Positions 7,968 through 15,304 of a DNA stretch of 33,134 nt are shown piece by piece; within the stretch, counting starts at the first letter, position 1; each line of letters begins with the position of its first letter. The stretch comes from an uncultured Ruminococcus sp. (GTDB lineage: Bacteria; Bacillota; Clostridia; Oscillospirales; Acutalibacteraceae), in contig CACYTI010000023.1 of assembly GCA_902777275.1 (NCBI GenBank), positions 1 to 33,134 of the forward strand. The letters run 5' to 3'. The notes beneath the pieces were generated by a model that did not search any database, was not told the origin of the DNA, and was given only the letters and a program-made list of their open reading frames with translations. The translations under genes and the position numbers were made by a program.

Positions 7968-8642
7968 TTAAATGATTTTTGCAAAAATAAGCAGTACAAG
8001 AATCAGCGTCGCAACCGCAAGGGCAGACACGATTAACGTGATCATCGTATTTACTTTCCTGTTGTTGTCGCTGTCGTTGCTCGCGCGAACAGGTACAAGA
8101 CTTGATTTGCGAAGAGCGGTAACAACACCTTTGTACAGCAACAGTACAAGGGCGGCATTAAGCCCCGCTTTGATCGCGTTAAACGGCAGAAGAAGCGTAG
8201 GCATCATATTTACTACAATCTCGCGCGGAACGCCCATATAAATCGGCGTCATAATATAGTTCCAAAGAAGCATTACAGCAACCATCGCCAAAGAGCCTGA
8301 TACCAATCCGATTATTGCCCTGAGCATGGTTTTTTTACGGTAATAGATTACCGATGAAACTCCGACAAACATTGCCGACGCCAAAAAGTTCATCAAAAAG
8401 CCGATAAAGCCCGTAGAGCTTACAGTAACCATTTCTATCAGGCAGACAACCAGCGACATGAGAACACCCGCAATCGGATTGAAAATAAACGCGCCGATCG
8501 TCAGGATCACATCCTTTGGTTCATACGTCAAAAAACCACCGATGTTAGGAATTCTAAGAAAGAAATCCGCCGCCACCGCAAGAGCGGTCAGCATACTCAT
8601 AACCGCAAGCGATTTTATCCTGCTGCTTTGTTTTGTTGTCAT
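7968..8642 (-). CDS. ribU: Riboflavin ECF transporter S component
   Basis: A 224-residue integral membrane protein of the RibU family of ECF S components, which bring riboflavin into the cell with the shared ECF energy module. The N-terminus MTTKQSSRIKSLAVMSMLTA leads into about six helices with FLTYEPKDVILTIGAFIFNP and the MNFLASAMFVGVSS stretch. The C-terminal helix (about 198-222) is an extra hydrophobic tail. GGGAGG ten bases before the ATG at 8640-8642 decides the start; the longer frame is riboswitch sequence. Control by an FMN riboswitch confirms the substrate. It lies tandem with folT, but each gene has its own promoter and leader. Confidence 0.93.
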   Translation of the reverse strand: MTTKQSSRIKSLAVMSMLTALAVAADFFLRIPNIGGFLTYEPKDVILTIGAFIFNPIAGVLMSLVVCLIEMVTVSSTGFIGFLMNFLASAMFVGVSSVIYYRKKTMLRAIIGLVSGSLAMVAVMLLWNYIMTPIYMGVPREIVVNMMPTLLLPFNAIKAGLNAALVLLLYKGVVTALRKSSLVPVRASNDSDNNRKVNTMITLIVSALAVATLILVLLIFAKII

Positions 8643-8680
8643 AAAAACAACCTCCCTAAAATTTTTAAAGGCTGTATCGG

Positions 8681-8710
8681 AAAAAAGCCCCGCTGCCAGA
8701 GCAACGGGGC
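8681..8710 (-). terminator. Riboswitch-controlled terminator of ribU
   Basis: Minus-strand GCCCCGTTGC-TCTG-GCAGCGGGGC followed by TTTTTT, between the FMN aptamer and the ribU ribosome site. Confidence 0.9.
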
Positions 8711-8750
8711 GATTACGCATGATAAAGCCGCAAGTACGGCTGACGCGCGT

Positions 8751-8870
8751 CTTCTTTCGTCCGGACTTTAACCGTCGGTGCCTGAATTTCACAGGCTCGG
8801 CGGGCGCAAGCGCACCCGTTCGTGGACTGTAACCACCGGTGGAGAATTTCACTCCGCCCCGAAGACAACC
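8751..8870 (-). promoter_or_regulatory. FMN riboswitch (RFN element)
   Basis: The minus strand carries all RFN blocks in order: CTTCGGGGCGGAGTGAAATT, CCACCGGTGGT, CAGTCCACGA, GAGCCTGTGAAATTCAGG, CACCGACGGT, AAAGTCCGGACG and AAAGAAGA. FMN binding should close the terminator upstream of ribU and shut off riboflavin uptake. Confidence 0.97.
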
Positions 8871-8880
8871 TTATATTAAC

Positions 8881-8909
8881 ATTATAATCGGTTGTTTTGA
8901 GATTGTCAA
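8881..8909 (-). promoter_or_regulatory. Promoter of the FMN riboswitch-ribU transcript
   Basis: Perfect consensus TTGACA (8904-8909), 17-base spacer and TATAAT (8881-8886), immediately ahead of the aptamer. Confidence 0.88.
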
Positions 8910-8940
8910 TATTTTTTTCAGCGAACCACTAAAATCATCC

Positions 8941-10119
8941 TTATTTCAGCGCCTCAAGCAGCTCTTCTGTTTTGTCGGTCTGCTCCCACTTCACGCCAAG
9001 CTCCTCGCGTCCCATGTGACCGTATGCTGCAAGGCTGTAATACTGCGGCTTTTGAAGCTCAAGCCGGGTAATAATAGAGTTGGGGCGGCAGTCGAAAACC
9101 TTGTTGACAGCAGCGGCGATCTCCTCATTAGTGTATTTTGAGGTGCCGAACGCGTCAACCATGATCGAAACAGGCTTGGCAACACCGATAGCGTAGGCGA
9201 GCTGTACCTCGCACTTTTCAGCTATGCCTGCCGCAACTACGTTTTTGGCTATGTAACGGGCGTAATATGCAGCGCTGCGGTCAACCTTTGTCGGATCCTT
9301 GCCGCTGAATGCGCCGCCGCCGTGACGAGAGAATCCGCCGTAGGTATCAACGATGATTTTTCTGCCGGTAAGACCCGCGTCGCCTACGGGACCGCCGATT
9401 ACAAACCTGCCCGTGGGATTAACAAAAATCTTTGTGTCCGAAAACAGCTCCGCCGGGATAACGGGCTTGATAACGTATTCGATCATATCCGAACGAATTT
9501 GCTCAAGCGCCGCGCCGGGATCATGCTGGGTGGAAACTACGACCGTATCAACGCGGACAGGCTTGCCGTCCTCATATTCCACTGTGACCTGAGTTTTTCC
9601 GTCGGGTCGTAAATACGGCAAGGTACCGTCCTTTCTCACCTTAGTAAGCTGCTTTGCAAGCCTATGAGCAAGCGAAACGGGCATGGGCATTAGCTCGGGC
9701 GTTTCGCTGCACGCGTAACCAAACATCATACCCTGGTCGCCGGCACCTATTTGGTTATCAATGTCATTTTCTCCGTCCTTTAGCTCGTAGCTCTCGTTGA
9801 CGCCCATAGCTATATCCGCAGATTGAGCGTCCAAAGAGGTCAGCACGGCGCAGCTCTGAGCGTCAAATCCATAAGCGGGATCGTTGTAGCCAATGTCGTC
9901 GATAACGCGGCGCACAATCGCCGTGACGTCTACATGAGCCGTTGTTGAGATTTCTCCCATGATGTGTACCACGCCTGTGGTAACAGTCGTTTCGCAGGCT
10001 ACGTGAGCGTCACTGTCCTGCTCCAAAATGCTGTCGAGCACCGCGTCGGATATTTTGTCGCACACCTTATCGGGGTGTCCCTCTGTTACCGATTCTGATG
10101 TAAATAAAAACTTAGCCAT
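8941..10119 (-). CDS. metK: S-adenosylmethionine synthase
   Basis: A 392-residue methionine adenosyltransferase, making SAM from methionine and ATP in the cytoplasm. Family motifs are intact: [16 protein letters not shown] at 14-29, the ATP-binding [12 protein letters not shown] and the phosphate loop [19 protein letters not shown]. Length is normal. The ribosome site TTGGAGGG and the ATG at 10117-10119 agree. Transcription comes from a SAM-I riboswitch leader. The start codon is nearly 200 bases beyond the riboswitch terminator, an unusually long gap that holds a possible extra promoter. Confidence 0.98.
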   Translation of the reverse strand: MAKFLFTSESVTEGHPDKVCDKISDAVLDSILEQDSDAHVACETTVTTGVVHIMGEISTTAHVDVTAIVRRVIDDIGYNDPAYGFDAQSCAVLTSLDAQSADIAMGVNESYELKDGENDIDNQIGAGDQGMMFGYACSETPELMPMPVSLAHRLAKQLTKVRKDGTLPYLRPDGKTQVTVEYEDGKPVRVDTVVVSTQHDPGAALEQIRSDMIEYVIKPVIPAELFSDTKIFVNPTGRFVIGGPVGDAGLTGRKIIVDTYGGFSRHGGGAFSGKDPTKVDRSAAYYARYIAKNVVAAGIAEKCEVQLAYAIGVAKPVSIMVDAFGTSKYTNEEIAAAVNKVFDCRPNSIITRLELQKPQYYSLAAYGHMGREELGVKWEQTDKTEELLEALK

Positions 10120-10169
10120 TTACTACTTTCCCTCCAACAAATTATTTCCTGCGGGCGCTCCTGTCTGCT

Positions 10170-10198
10170 TTTTTACCGTTCAATTATCTTTCTGTCAA
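10170..10198 (-). promoter_or_regulatory. Possible internal promoter of metK
   Basis: Minus-strand TTGACA (10193-10198), 17-base spacer and TAAAAA (10170-10175). It lies after the SAM riboswitch terminator and about 45 bases before the metK start, so it could give SAM-independent transcription. The -10 box is weak. Confidence 0.35.
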
Positions 10199-10295
10199 AA
10201 GCAGGTCAATATAAAAAAGCGTGTGCACCCTGTGCGTGTCCTTTTTTCAGCCATCGCTCGTACGCACGCAGAGCGCAACTGAGCATTATATTTTA

Positions 10296-10316
10296 ATTAT
10301 AGGAAACTCCTATAAT
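10296..10316. repeat. 21-bp perfect palindrome downstream of the SAM terminator
   Basis: Arms ATTATAGGA and TCCTATAAT flank AAC. The element touches the T-tail of the SAM riboswitch terminator. The symmetry fits an operator or a small RNA hairpin. Confidence 0.6.
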
Positions 10317-10318
10317 GT

Positions 10319-10350
10319 AAAAAACCGCCCTTCTCCCGAAAGGCGGTCGT
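10319..10350 (-). terminator. Riboswitch-controlled terminator of metK
   Basis: Minus-strand GACCGCC-TTTCGGGAGAA-GGGCGGTT then TTTTAC, directly after the SAM-I aptamer. Confidence 0.9.
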
Positions 10351-10351
10351 A

Positions 10352-10457
10352 AAATTTGCTACAAACTCATCTTTCGGTAAATACCGCAGGATTTAGCACC
10401 TTGCATTGCAGGTTGCCGGGCTTCACAGGGCCTGTTCCCTCCGCCACTCTTGATAAG
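10352..10457 (-). promoter_or_regulatory. SAM-I (S-box) riboswitch
   Basis: The minus strand shows the S-box core: CTTATCAAGAGTGGCGGAGG, AGGCCCTGTGAAGCCCGGCA, ACCTGCAATGCAAGGTGCTA, AATCCTGCGG and AGATGAG. It is followed by a terminator and precedes metK, so high SAM should switch the gene off. Confidence 0.97.
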
Positions 10458-10474
10458 ATTTTCAGTTTTCAAAT

Positions 10475-10503
10475 ATTATATATGATAACGCGGAAAAAAG
10501 CAA
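10475..10503 (-). promoter_or_regulatory. Promoter of the SAM riboswitch-metK transcript
   Basis: Minus-strand TTGCTT (10498-10503), 17-base spacer and TATAAT (10475-10480), just ahead of the S-box. Confidence 0.7.
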
Positions 10504-10585
10504 GACTTTTTTAAAGATTTTTTGTTGTTTTCAAAGTTTTTTGCATTAATAAACAGTTTTTTACTTACTCAGCCGCTTTTTTATT

Positions 10586-10894
10586 TCAATTTCTGAACTG
10601 ATACTTTTTTAGATCGACGCAGTTATCTGTTACCTCTACGCCCTCGGCGCGAAGGAGTCTCGCCTGCTCGCTGACGCCTCCAAAGGCAAACTCCGGAGCG
10701 AGCCTGCCCTTTGAGTTCACGATCCTGTGGCACGGTATAACGCCGGGCGCGGGATTAACGTGCAGGGCGTTGCCCACGACCCTTGCAGCGTTGCCGTTCC
10801 CCGCCATAGATGCGATTTGACCGTAGGTTGCCACCTTGCCCGCAGGCACAGACCTCACGGCGCGATAGATTCGGTCGTACATATTGTCGGACAT
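10586..10894 (-). CDS. One-domain MGMT-family alkyltransferase-like protein
   Basis: A 102-residue protein consisting only of the DNA-binding/methyl-transfer domain of the O6-alkylguanine-DNA alkyltransferase family. The active-site block GVIPCHRIV has a Cys at 55, so it is not the Trp-bearing ATL form. VATYGQIASMAG and ARVVGNALHVNP are typical helix-turn-helix and arginine-finger stretches. The N-terminal domain of full Ogt/Ada is missing. It may repair or flag alkylated bases. The chosen ATG (10892-10894) lies 7 bases after the stop of the SipW gene, with AGGAGG inside that gene's tail, so it is probably co-transcribed as the last gene of the surface cluster. Longer starts run in an antisense-like frame and are not supported. 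Confidence 0.85.
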   Translation of the reverse strand: MSDNMYDRIYRAVRSVPAGKVATYGQIASMAGNGNAARVVGNALHVNPAPGVIPCHRIVNSKGRLAPEFAFGGVSEQARLLRAEGVEVTDNCVDLKKYQFRN

Positions 10895-10901
10895 TTTGCG
10901 G

Positions 10902-11708
10902 TCAATCCTCCTCGTCATCAACAAAGTCGGGGTCGGGATCCTCAAAATCGTCAGGCTCGGCAATTTGATCAAAGCTATCCTCGCCGTAGTCTTCAAGTCG
11001 AGCGCGGTCATGGCGCTCTTTGGCAAGCTTTTCGGCGTCCTCGCGCTGGATACGTTTTATTATCTCGCCGATACTTTCGGGATCCTCCTCATCTTCATAC
11101 TTGCCTGTAACAATATGGATTATGTTCATCACTTCGTCGAAGAAAATCAAAATCATCAGCAAAATAAAGACGATCAAGCCCCACGGCGAGAAGAAGAACG
11201 AGTAAAGCCAACGTAAAACATCCAGCTTGCAAACCATTTTGGATTCGATGTCCTGAAGCTTGATCGGACCGTCGTCGATCTCGTTGGCGTCGCCCATCGT
11301 GACAACGACCCAATCGCCCTCGTCATCCTTGAACGGCTCAACAATTATTCTATGCGTTACCCTGTTGTTGTCAAAGCGGGAGCCGCCTTGAAATGTAATT
11401 ATATCGCCGACTTTCAAGTCATCCTTATCGCTGACTTTTTTACTCAGAATAACGTCCTGAACATGAAGCGCGGGCTCCATGCTGCCCGATGTAACGCGTT
11501 GTATAGAGTAGCCGAAAACTGTCGGAGTTTTTCCGTTTACCCTTGCAAGCAAAAACGTTATAAAGCAAAACGCCAAAACAACGATCAATGACCAACAAAT
11601 AATGTTTTTTATAACACGCGCAACGCCCCAAGCATTATTGATTTTTGCGGCTCTCTCTTCACCGATTTTAGCAGCAAATCTCTTCTGATACTTCTTTCTT
11701 CTTTTCAT
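10902..11708 (-). CDS. sipW: SipW-type signal peptidase I (downstream copy)
   Basis: A 268-residue signal peptidase of the archaeal/ER type found in SipW. The catalytic Ser is in TSGSMEP (S76). The usual bacterial Lys is replaced by His in RVTHRI (H119), and MGDANEIDDGP forms the last conserved box. An N-terminal membrane helix (34-56) and a second one (about 172-192) flank the extracellular domain. The remaining 75 residues are a highly charged, acidic cytoplasmic tail. Known SipW enzymes cleave TasA, TapA and camelysin precursors. It follows four genes with such precursors, which suggests that these are its substrates. The start MKRRKK has only a modest GGGG site; MYNNC upstream is an alternative. 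Confidence 0.9.
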   Translation of the reverse strand: MKRRKKYQKRFAAKIGEERAAKINNAWGVARVIKNIICWSLIVVLAFCFITFLLARVNGKTPTVFGYSIQRVTSGSMEPALHVQDVILSKKVSDKDDLKVGDIITFQGGSRFDNNRVTHRIIVEPFKDDEGDWVVVTMGDANEIDDGPIKLQDIESKMVCKLDVLRWLYSFFFSPWGLIVFILLMILIFFDEVMNIIHIVTGKYEDEEDPESIGEIIKRIQREDAEKLAKERHDRARLEDYGEDSFDQIAEPDDFEDPDPDFVDDEED

Positions 11709-11754
11709 TACTAAGCCCCGTTTTTGAGTGATGATTATACAATTATTATACATG

Positions 11755-11782
11755 AAAAAGGGCTGCAAGCGCAACCCTTTTT
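11755..11782 (-). terminator. Hairpin between a surface-protein gene and sipW
   Basis: On the minus strand AAAAAGGGTTGC and GCAGCCCTTTTT form a 12-bp stem (one G-U) around GCTT, followed by CATG. On the opposite strand it is followed by TTATT. It probably lowers transcription into the downstream sipW rather than ending it fully. Confidence 0.55.
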
Positions 11783-11792
11783 TATTATTTGA

Positions 11793-13097
11793 TTAAACGC
11801 TAAGGAAAATACCTTCAAGTGTATAGCTTGCATCGGCTGTTGACTCAAAATATTCATCATCGCCGTTCTGGATAAACCACCAAACCTCGGTCTTTCCGTT
11901 AGCAGGAACAGTCAGGTTTGTAACGATCGGAGCATTGGTGATTGTTGTGCTGTTGGCGTCAAAGCCGTGAACAACAACATTTGCTGTTTTGGTCGCGGTT
12001 TCACCCTTTGAAGATGTGATTGTATAGGTCAGCGTTGCCGAGCCCTCAGCCACCGCTGTAATAGTTCCTTTGCTTGATCCGCTGTCGGAAACGGTGAAAA
12101 TATTTGTGTTGCCGGAGCTGTAGGATATCGAACTGCCGCAATAATCCGTGCCCGAGGTAAGAGCAACACTTATTGTTTGTCCGACAGAAATAGAAACCGA
12201 GTTAAAGTACTTCACAAAGCAAGCACCGTTGACATTCTCTTTACCCGCCCATGCGTTGTTGTAGTCGGTATATGTGCCGTTAGTATAAAAGAGCAAGCTT
12301 TGCAGCTGCGACAAGCCGTCACCGTTGAGATTTGTAAAGGTCTGCGTGCGCTGATAATTCGCAGGATTATTAGCAGTTGCGAAATAGAGCTGATTATGAC
12401 CGACAGGTATATCGGCATAATAATAGCCTGAGGTGCCTATTCTTGTCATCTGTACGTTTGATTGAACATTGCTGTCAACGTTGTTGCCCGACTTAACATA
12501 AAACGTTGTTCCGCCCCATGTTGTGCGATGGGCGTCATAGTTGTTGCCCGACGGTACTCTGCCTATCGGCTCAAAGTACACTCTCTTAACTGTGTTGGAA
12601 ACGGCGTTTTTTGTGGCAGGAGGGATAACCTGATTATAGGTCGAATAATTTTTGAACGCTTTGATCGGATAATTTACACCTACGCAAATGTTTGTGGTCG
12701 CGGAAATCGTAGGATGAAAATTTTTAATGAAAAGCGCAACCTTTTGCTCTGTTGAGCCGGAGTTCGTAATTTCCGTCTTATAATAATTTCTGTGTCCCGG
12801 CTGCAGTCCGCTGACACTTGTAGCAGGCGGAGCAGGCGTTTCGGAAAAAGATATCGCGTCGTCGGTGGAAAGGAATGTTTCCATCGTCAAATCTTTTCCG
12901 TCATACGCTTTCATGGAAAGTGTATTGCCGTTTGCGTCCTTATCGCCGTAAGGAATATTGAGCGATAAAGAACCGCCTGTTTTACTCTTTGGACGCTCAA
13001 ACCATGCAAAAGTCGGAGCGCTGACGCATAAGACTAATAATACAACTGCCAAAGCTAATACTACCACAGTCTTTAGCGCTGTCCTTGATTTTCTCAT
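11793..13097 (-). CDS. SipW-substrate surface protein with Ig-like domain
   Basis: A 434-residue exported protein. The signal (1-31) has a basic start, a hydrophobic core and the SipW-type end APTFA-WF. A TasA/CalY-like beta region follows, with ITNSGSTEQKVALFIKNF. Residues about 168-285 form a Tyr/Asn/Trp-rich module resembling starch-binding CBM25/26 domains. An Ig-like BIG_2 region (about 300-375) contains ISYSSGNTNIFTVSDSG and GTITAVAEGSATLTYT. The end returns to the cluster signature as TEVWWFIQNGDDEYFES. No LPxTG or other sorting motif is present. The start is decided by AGGAGG eight bases before the ATG at 13095-13097. It is probably an accessory, ligand-binding member of the surface set. 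Confidence 0.75.
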   Translation of the reverse strand: MRKSRTALKTVVVLALAVVLLVLCVSAPTFAWFERPKSKTGGSLSLNIPYGDKDANGNTLSMKAYDGKDLTMETFLSTDDAISFSETPAPPATSVSGLQPGHRNYYKTEITNSGSTEQKVALFIKNFHPTISATTNICVGVNYPIKAFKNYSTYNQVIPPATKNAVSNTVKRVYFEPIGRVPSGNNYDAHRTTWGGTTFYVKSGNNVDSNVQSNVQMTRIGTSGYYYADIPVGHNQLYFATANNPANYQRTQTFTNLNGDGLSQLQSLLFYTNGTYTDYNNAWAGKENVNGACFVKYFNSVSISVGQTISVALTSGTDYCGSSISYSSGNTNIFTVSDSGSSKGTITAVAEGSATLTYTITSSKGETATKTANVVVHGFDANSTTITNAPIVTNLTVPANGKTEVWWFIQNGDDEYFESTADASYTLEGIFLSV

Positions 13098-13120
13098 GGC
13101 TCTCACCTCCTGTTATAACA

Positions 13121-13864
13121 TTATTCGGTAAAGTTGAAACTTCCGCCGATTTGATTACGATTATCTGTTTTATCAGCTTTAATCCAAATACAATTGTTGT
13201 TTCCGTAAATACTATTGATATCAATATCAATTGTTTGGTCATTTCCGCCGTTAGCATTGAATAAAATATGAGTATAATCTAAACTAACCGTTACCTTATA
13301 TACTTTATGACCGCTATTTGTTTTGTTTGTATCAGTCATCTTTATATAATCTGTAGCACCGCCACTGGTATTCCAAGCATGCGCATACAAGTCTCCGCTC
13401 CAATTCTGAGTATTCTCAACATAATACGTCCTTACACTTATTTCGTACTTTGCGTAATATGTAACATTGTTAGTATTCTCGGTTGTTCCCAAAGTGTAGT
13501 TAGGGTTATCAGGAGCGATGACTTCATAAGTTTTGTTTGTTGACAGAACGGTTGTCGAGTCTTGCGAACTGTACCAGCCTATAAACTTCATCGTATCAGA
13601 ATCAGCGGCAGTGAGCGTTACCTTTTTATCATACTTCTGGTTAGCTATCAGGTTTCCGTTTGAGTCTACGTCCTGATATGTCTGACCATCAAGATTTACA
13701 CTTGAATCATTTGCGGGATACCACGTTGCCGTTCCGCTTACGCATGTGGAATCAGTTATAGCGCAGGATATATCTCCTGCTTCGTTATTATAAGACCCAT
13801 AATACGTTACTGTTACCTGTGCATGACTATGCTTCCAATAACCGAAAAGCTTGTTGGTTCCGTA
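13121..13864 (-). pseudogene. In-frame downstream part of the surface protein after TAA
   Basis: This is the direct in-frame continuation of the 13865-15274 gene past its TAA: 247 sense codons to the TAA just before the next gene. The first 91 codons contain no ATG, GTG or TTG, and the first ATG (13589-13591) has no ribosome site, so separate translation is unlikely. It encodes LFGYWKHSHAQVTVTYYG, then an InlB-B-like repeat (MKFIGWYSSQDST ... VTYYAKYE), then a module strongly recalling CBM26 starch-binding domains (YYVENTQNWSGDLYAHAWN, YTHILFNANGGNDQTIDI). It is either lost to a nonsense mutation or reached by stop-codon read-through. The reading frame is otherwise perfectly kept. Confidence 0.75.
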
Positions 13865-15274
13865 TTAATCATCATTGCTGATAGTTTGATTACGCGCTAC
13901 CCCAACGATCCCCCGGCAGGTCACGATATAACCGTACTCGCCGTTTTTCGAGGGAACCCTGAGGTCAAATGTTTGCAGCCACCTGTTGTCCCAGTTGTTG
14001 GCGCTTGTACTGCCGTTCATATAACAAAAGATAACATTTGTAGCGCTGCCCGTGTAAGAGCATTTATAATATCCGTTCCATGTTCCGGATGTGACAGCCG
14101 TCATATCATACCATGTGTGTGTGTTTGTTCCGGTACTGTCTATTCCGAATACATACGCCGCAAAGCGAACGTTTGAATTGTTCGTTGAATGCTGATAGAG
14201 CGGCTTCATGTAAAGCTCATGCTGATTTGAAAACTTTGCGTATAGAGTTTTGCCGGTTGTTGTTACCGTGTAAGAGTAGGGATCGACATCAGAGTTTGCA
14301 ATTACCGAACCTGTGGCGGAATCCGCCCAGCCGAGGAACTGATAACCGTTTGTTGTACTCGGAGCCGCGTGTAAATTCAATGCATGGTTAAGTGATGTAT
14401 AATAAGTGACTGACGCGGCATAGGAGCTGTTTTCAATAGCAACACTGCCTCCGGCTCCGCCCACTGAATTATTTGTCACCGCTTTGACCGTGAATGGGAT
14501 AACCGTTACAAGCTTGAAATTGGCTACTGTCAACGCCTTGTTATGATAAACGCTGCTGCTTGCTCCTGTCGGATCCTGAATCCACATATTAAAGCTGAGA
14601 TATCCGTTAGCAGTTGTTTCCACAACTCGCTTTTTTCCGGTCACATATTCGGAAAACGGATGAACAGTTACAGAAGCCACGGTCGTTCCGTTCTCACCGC
14701 TTATTACGTTCTCGGTGAACTCCTCGTCAAAAAGACTGAAAACGGTGAAATTGCCGTTTGTGTCGCCGACCGAAAAACGGACAAGCTTTTTATTTGCGCC
14801 CGAAAGGGCTGTTCCGTCAAACTTGATTGTCGGAACCTGCGCGAATGACAGACTTACATTTGATAGTGTCTTTACGGTAAAGCTAACGTAGTTAACATTT
14901 TTGTCGTTGACCGAAGCGACTCTGTACAATTGTGTAGAGCCGTTCATGCCGCCCTTAAAATACATTGTATTACCGTCGGATGAAGACGCGGGAGCAAGGT
15001 GATAACCGCCAGACGGACGGAAATAATTTGTCAAATCAATATCGGTGGCGTTGCTGTTTGAAAGATTGACCTGCTGATAATTCGCCGATTCGACAATTCC
15101 CTTTGCTCCGTCTTTGGTGTAAATCTTAATAGATGAAATGGACTCGATCCATGCAGAGGTCGAAACCAGCATAATCGCCAGCACCTCAACAAGTGCCACA
15201 ACAGAAAGAATAACAGCTATTTTTCTTCTTTTGCCGGACTTGACATAATGACGACCGCGTTTAAATCTTTTCAC
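13865..15274 (-). CDS. SipW-substrate surface protein, stopped early by TAA
   Basis: A 469-residue exported protein, start GTG with AGGAGG seven bases ahead. The signal (1-41) is very basic and ends STSA-WI. Residues about 45-285 are TasA/CalY-like and hold the shared motif in the form FNMWIQDPTGAS. An InlB-B-like repeat follows at about 290-350 (GYQFLGWADSATGS ... KTLYAKF), then a Trp/Tyr-rich module at 350-455 (YVFGIDSTGTNTHTWYDMTA, NVIFCYMNGST) similar to starch-binding domains. It ends SNDD-stop, but the frame continues for 247 more codons. The original protein was probably about 717 residues with two InlB-B/CBM-like pairs. A surface adhesin or substrate-binding role is inferred only. Confidence 0.75.
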   Translation of the reverse strand: MKRFKRGRHYVKSGKRRKIAVILSVVALVEVLAIMLVSTSAWIESISSIKIYTKDGAKGIVESANYQQVNLSNSNATDIDLTNYFRPSGGYHLAPASSSDGNTMYFKGGMNGSTQLYRVASVNDKNVNYVSFTVKTLSNVSLSFAQVPTIKFDGTALSGANKKLVRFSVGDTNGNFTVFSLFDEEFTENVISGENGTTVASVTVHPFSEYVTGKKRVVETTANGYLSFNMWIQDPTGASSSVYHNKALTVANFKLVTVIPFTVKAVTNNSVGGAGGSVAIENSSYAASVTYYTSLNHALNLHAAPSTTNGYQFLGWADSATGSVIANSDVDPYSYTVTTTGKTLYAKFSNQHELYMKPLYQHSTNNSNVRFAAYVFGIDSTGTNTHTWYDMTAVTSGTWNGYYKCSYTGSATNVIFCYMNGSTSANNWDNRWLQTFDLRVPSKNGEYGYIVTCRGIVGVARNQTISNDD

Positions 15275-15304
15275 CGTGACACCTCCTGTTCTATTAGCGT
15301 TGCT

